From assembly GCF_011605345.1 (NCBI RefSeq), contig NZ_JAAOXM010000003.1:124001-188000 (forward strand): 64,000 nt of DNA, in the 5' to 3' direction. Shown one piece after another: positions 61,231-64,000 of this stretch (the stretch's first letter is position 1; every line of letters begins with the position of its first letter). Under the pieces are notes generated by a model. It was not told where the DNA came from. It ran no database searches and saw only the letters and a list, made by a program, of their open reading frames with translations. The translations under genes and the position numbers were made by a program. Source of the DNA: Burkholderia sp. D-99 (GTDB taxonomy: Bacteria > Pseudomonadota > Gammaproteobacteria > Burkholderiales > Burkholderiaceae).

Positions 61231-62697
61231 TCAGAACGTGATGGTCGTACGCGCGCCGAGCACGAACGTGTTGCGCAGCGGCTGGGTCGCGTCGCTCGGG
61301 TTCTGGCCGGCGCCGGCATTGAACGTGTACTGCGCGTCGGCCTGGACGATCCACCACGGGTTGACCTGGTACTGGTAGGTCGCTTCGAGCGTCGTCTCGC
61401 GCGTGCGCACGCCGTACGGCCCGGTCGCGAACGACTGCGCGGTCTGGTCGAGGTCGGTCACGTGGCTGCCGACCTGGATGTACGTGACACCGAGGCCGAC
61501 GCTGTCGTTGTCGCGGCCTTCGAACGGCGCCTTCAGCACGATGCCGGCATTGGCCGACAGGCTGACGAGGTTGCGGTCGCCCGGTGCGCCCATCACGCGT
61601 GCGAACACGCCGAGGCTGCGCGGGCCGGTCGGGTCGGGACGCCAGATCATCTGGTCGGCCACCGCGTAGAAGCTGTAGTCGCCGTGGTGTTGCTGCGCGG
61701 TGCCGTTCGACGCGGGATCGGAGAGCGACAGCCCGTCGGTGCCCACGTTCTGGTCCGCGAAGCGGCCGTTGTGATACCAGACGCCGATTTTGTACGTGCC
61801 CGGCAGCCCGTTCGAGCGGCCGGTGTCCATTTCACCGTCGGACGGCTGGTTCAGCGCGTACTGCAGCTCGCCGATATAGAGCGCGCCGTTGTGCAGGTTG
61901 AAGTTGGTGCCGCTGAGGTTGTTCGGGTTGTTACCGAGCGGATCGCCGTCGAACACGCCCGCGAGTGCGGTGACCTTCGGCGTGATCTGCGCGCGCACGC
62001 GCACGCCGAGGCCGGCGAGCGGATAGGCGGGGCCGCCGTTGGGCATGTCGTACGAAGGCAGCGCGGGCCAGCCGAACATCGTGTTGACGAACGTGTTCGC
62101 ATACGTGCTGACCATGAATTCCTGGTCCAGGCTCTGCTGGCCGATCTTCACGTCGACGCGCTTGTCGAGGAACGACTGCTGGTACCACAGCTCCCACAAG
62201 CGTGTGGTGCCCTGCGCCTCGATGCCGCTCGCGGTGTTGAGCGTGCCGAGGTTGCGCGCGCTCAGGTTGGTGCCGTGGATCTGCAGCGCGCTGACGTTGA
62301 ACGTGCCGCCTGGCAGGCCGATCGCCTTCTGCGTGTCGACCGTCAACGTGGCCGTCGTCAGCCCGTCGTAGGCGCCGCCGCGGTTCAGGCCGCCGCGCAG
62401 GTTCGCGAGGTATTCGCTGGTTTCGGTGATCTGCAGCGTCGCGCCGTACTTGCCGAGCCACGGGCGGATGCCGCCCATGTCGCCGAGCAGGTTCTGGCGA
62501 GTCCAGATGCCGGTCCACATGTTGGTCGGCTTCGCCTGGATCGCCAGGTCGGCCTCGGGCGCTTCGGGTTGTGCGTCGACCGGCACGTCGGCGAAAGCAG
62601 CGCCGCTCGCGAACGACGCGCATGCGAGGACGGCCGCGCAGGCGGCGGGGCGCATCCGGGCGCGGACGCTGTCTCCCTGGAACGACGCAAACTTCAT
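61231..62697 (-). CDS. OprB-type outer-membrane porin
   Basis: A 488-residue outer-membrane protein with a signal peptide (about 1-36) and many short amphipathic strands. The OprB/carbohydrate-selective porin family features are GIRPWLGKYGATLQITETSEYLANLRGG and WELWYQQSFLDKRVDVKIGQQSLDQEFMVSTYA; the last residue is Phe, the outer-membrane insertion mark. It is the first gene of the iron operon behind the Fur box, so it may admit an iron complex rather than sugars; that is inferred from context. Downstream gap 67 bases. Confidence 0.9.
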   Translation of the reverse strand: MKFASFQGDSVRARMRPAACAAVLACASFASGAAFADVPVDAQPEAPEADLAIQAKPTNMWTGIWTRQNLLGDMGGIRPWLGKYGATLQITETSEYLANLRGGLNRGGAYDGLTTATLTVDTQKAIGLPGGTFNVSALQIHGTNLSARNLGTLNTASGIEAQGTTRLWELWYQQSFLDKRVDVKIGQQSLDQEFMVSTYANTFVNTMFGWPALPSYDMPNGGPAYPLAGLGVRVRAQITPKVTALAGVFDGDPLGNNPNNLSGTNFNLHNGALYIGELQYALNQPSDGEMDTGRSNGLPGTYKIGVWYHNGRFADQNVGTDGLSLSDPASNGTAQQHHGDYSFYAVADQMIWRPDPTGPRSLGVFARVMGAPGDRNLVSLSANAGIVLKAPFEGRDNDSVGLGVTYIQVGSHVTDLDQTAQSFATGPYGVRTRETTLEATYQYQVNPWWIVQADAQYTFNAGAGQNPSDATQPLRNTFVLGARTTITF

Positions 62698-62832
62698 ATC
62701 AAATCCCTGGTTCTAATTAGTGTGGAGTCCTGCTTGTCGGTCGCTGTCCGGACACTCGGCACCGATTGGCCAGGGCGCGAAGAAAAGCGCAACGCGGCGC
62801 ATCGTAGGAGCGTTAAATGGGAAAGTCAATGT

Positions 62833-62853
62833 AAACGAGAATGATTCGCATTA
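62833..62853. promoter_or_regulatory. Fur box upstream of the iron operon
   Basis: AACGAGAATGATTCGCATTA, with the dyad GAGAAT-G-ATTCGC, closely resembles the Fur consensus (GATAATGATAATCATTATC / AATGAGAATTATTCTCATT type). It lies 136 bases upstream of the porin start on the minus strand. A weaker AATGAATGATT-like site lies near 62934-62953. Confidence 0.8.
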
Positions 62854-63561
62854 AATTACTGATTGTAATGAAATACCTTACGGATCTGGCTTCGCACGTA
62901 TTCAGCGAATGAGATAACCGTAAATATCGTTGTAATGAAAATGAATGATTCGATGTGCGCCGATGCGCTCGCCGGGTCGGGTGGCACGTGGCTGACTTGC
63001 CTGCGTCAGGTACGCGGAATCGACTCCCTCGCAGGCATTTTCACGCAATGGCGTGTGGCGGGAATTGGGTGCTTACCCGGTATTCGAACGGGACGATTCC
63101 CATGGGTGCCGCCGGCCCCTCGGCCGCACCGGGCCAGAATTCATGGAGACGTGCGTTGAAAGCATTTCTTGTGACTTTTGGGTACTCACCGTTGTCGAAA
63201 GTCGCTTGCGCATAACGCTGCGCGATAGGGTTGTAGCGTTTCGGCGAACAGTGGCTCGCTGGGCGCGGAGCTTGTCGCGTATTTTTCCGATATGACCCTG
63301 GGGCGATGTGCGTCGCTGTTCCGTTCATTTCGTCCTTGATGAATGACATCGGCTCGGCCGATGTGTCCGGAAGGACGCGGGGAAGACCAACCTGCGCATT
63401 CGTGCGACGAATCGCGGCCACGGAGGTTGCGTCAATTCACGGATGTCGAAAGTCGGCAATTCGCGATATTCCCGAAAAGTGACAATCGTTCAAATCCTGT
63501 TCCATTTGGACGGGTACCATCGCGTTGCTCCTTCAGTAGAGCACATCCCCTCGGATTTGAC

Positions 63562-63588
63562 GCCAGGCTCGCACCTGGCTTTTTTTTC
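63562..63588 (+). terminator. Terminator with no clear upstream gene
   Basis: A 6-bp perfect stem (63562-63567 with 63574-63579), 6-base loop, followed by eight or more T. On the plus strand it would end a transcript arriving from about 63300-63550, where I see no good protein gene. Confidence 0.7.
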
Positions 63589-63882
63589 TTGAAACGAGTG
63601 AGAAAACCACGCACATCCTTAAGGAATACAGATCGATATGGCGTGCGATCGAGACACGAAAGGGTTCGCGACTGGTAGGTCATGCGGTGTCCGAGGCAAC
63701 GTGCTTGCGATTGGCCGCAGCCGGGCTCGACGCGGCCGTGACAAACACGCGTGGGGTAGCCGGCTATTCAGCGATTCAGTTGCCTCGGGTTTTCCAGGCA
63801 TCCTTCTCCTGCCAGTGGGCACCTCCTCGTCGAAGTGGATCGATCGGCGCACTCTGGCTGACGATGTCGTGGTGACGTCGAA

Positions 63883-64000
63883 ATGAATAAAGCGATGCTG
63901 AGCATGTTCGGTCTGCTGATCGGCGGACTCGTTGTGACGCTGGTGGTAGTCCTGGACACCACGCCGACACCGCAGGAAAGGGCCGCACACGTCGCGGCAA
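63883..64000 (+). CDS. Start of a membrane-anchored protein (partial)
   Basis: An open frame from the ATG at 63883 running off the end (39 residues). Residues about 8-25 form a clear membrane helix or signal anchor (MFGLLIGGLVVTLVVVL), followed by DTTPTPQERAAHVAA. No family can be named from this fragment, and the ribosome site is weak. Confidence 0.5.
   Translation, partial: MNKAMLSMFGLLIGGLVVTLVVVLDTTPTPQERAAHVAA

Larger units (their letters stand above)
62698..63882. other. Low-coding region between the iron operon and the window end
   Basis: 1,185 bases, lower in GC than the rest. Contents I can support: the Fur box at 62833-62853 and a strong terminator hairpin at 63562-63588 that has no clear gene before it on the plus strand. 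The open frames in it (for example minus 63041-63421) have no recognisable family. It may be the remnant of a decayed gene or an accessory insertion. Confidence 0.45.

Noticed and set aside
63041..63421. A 126-codon minus-strand ORF
   Set aside because: No recognisable domain, atypical composition and no ribosome site; kept only as part of the unassigned region.
63480..63590. tRNA-like pieces (GTTCAAATCC, GCTC...GAGC, a CCAGG...CCTGG arm)
   Set aside because: The T-arm stem does not pair, the distance from the T-loop to the ACCA is wrong, and no anticodon stem is found. The last hairpin is better read as a terminator.

Overview
The window looks like a chromosomal segment of a Burkholderia species, probably of the B. 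cepacia complex. The grounds are very high GC with strong G/C third positions, gene content typical of that genus (homogentisate operon, 3-hydroxybutyrate oligomer hydrolase, YqjD/YqjE-type membrane proteins, many MFS and LysR genes), and gene-to-gene similarity recognised from memory. No search was run, so the species is not fixed. I count 55 protein-coding genes (two cut by the window ends), one stand-alone TnpB element, numerous hairpin terminators, and several tandem-repeat tracts.

Layout. 1-6.2 kb: end of a type IV pilin-like gene, a YqjD/YqjE/DUF3318 envelope-stress group, a 1-Cys peroxiredoxin, glutaryl-CoA dehydrogenase with a divergent IclR regulator and a palindromic operator between them, a GFA protein and a degenerate EAL protein. 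6.6-12.5 kb: a five-gene aromatic operon (flavin hydroxylase, small DUF2783 partner, MFS transporter, hmgA, fahA) that should take an aromatic acid through homogentisate to fumarate and acetoacetate. 12.6-25 kb: transporters, an IS1341-type tnpB with an intact nuclease site and a recognisable right-end RNA scaffold, bluB, a D-2-hydroxyacid dehydrogenase with a LysR regulator, a PLP aminotransferase and an AraC regulator. 25.3-30.1 kb: xdhA-xdhB and a 5'-truncated xdhC whose start is supplied by an 83-bp tandem repeat. 30-42 kb: mixed metabolism, polyhydroxybutyrate-oligomer hydrolysis, a secreted S10 carboxypeptidase behind a hairpin-rich leader, and exporters.

42.4-47.6 kb: a D-amino-acid locus resembling the Pseudomonas dauBAR-PA3865 region: a YheO-type regulator, an ornithine-cyclodeaminase-family dehydrogenase, a periplasmic binding protein and a DadA-like flavoprotein. 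Its divergent promoter region carries two identical-format 13-bp palindromes, likely the regulator's operators. 48.1-51.2 kb: a 1,017-residue secreted protein made almost entirely of 44-residue repeats, preceded by a sigma-54-like promoter and an upstream inverted repeat. 51.4-54.8 kb: an ECF sigma/anti-sigma operon with a COG4315 protein, a cupredoxin, a LolA-like protein and a SRPBCC protein. 54.9-62.7 kb: a six-gene iron operon on the minus strand (OprB-type porin, beta-propeller protein, EfeB-like Dyp peroxidase, ferric-iron binding protein, permease, ATPase) behind a good Fur box. The last 1.2 kb is low in coding signal, then a truncated membrane-anchored ORF begins.

A recurring pattern is worth attention: five unrelated short tandem repeats (6-, 6+6-, 7-, 8- and 9-bp units) each start within about 30 bases downstream of a stop codon.
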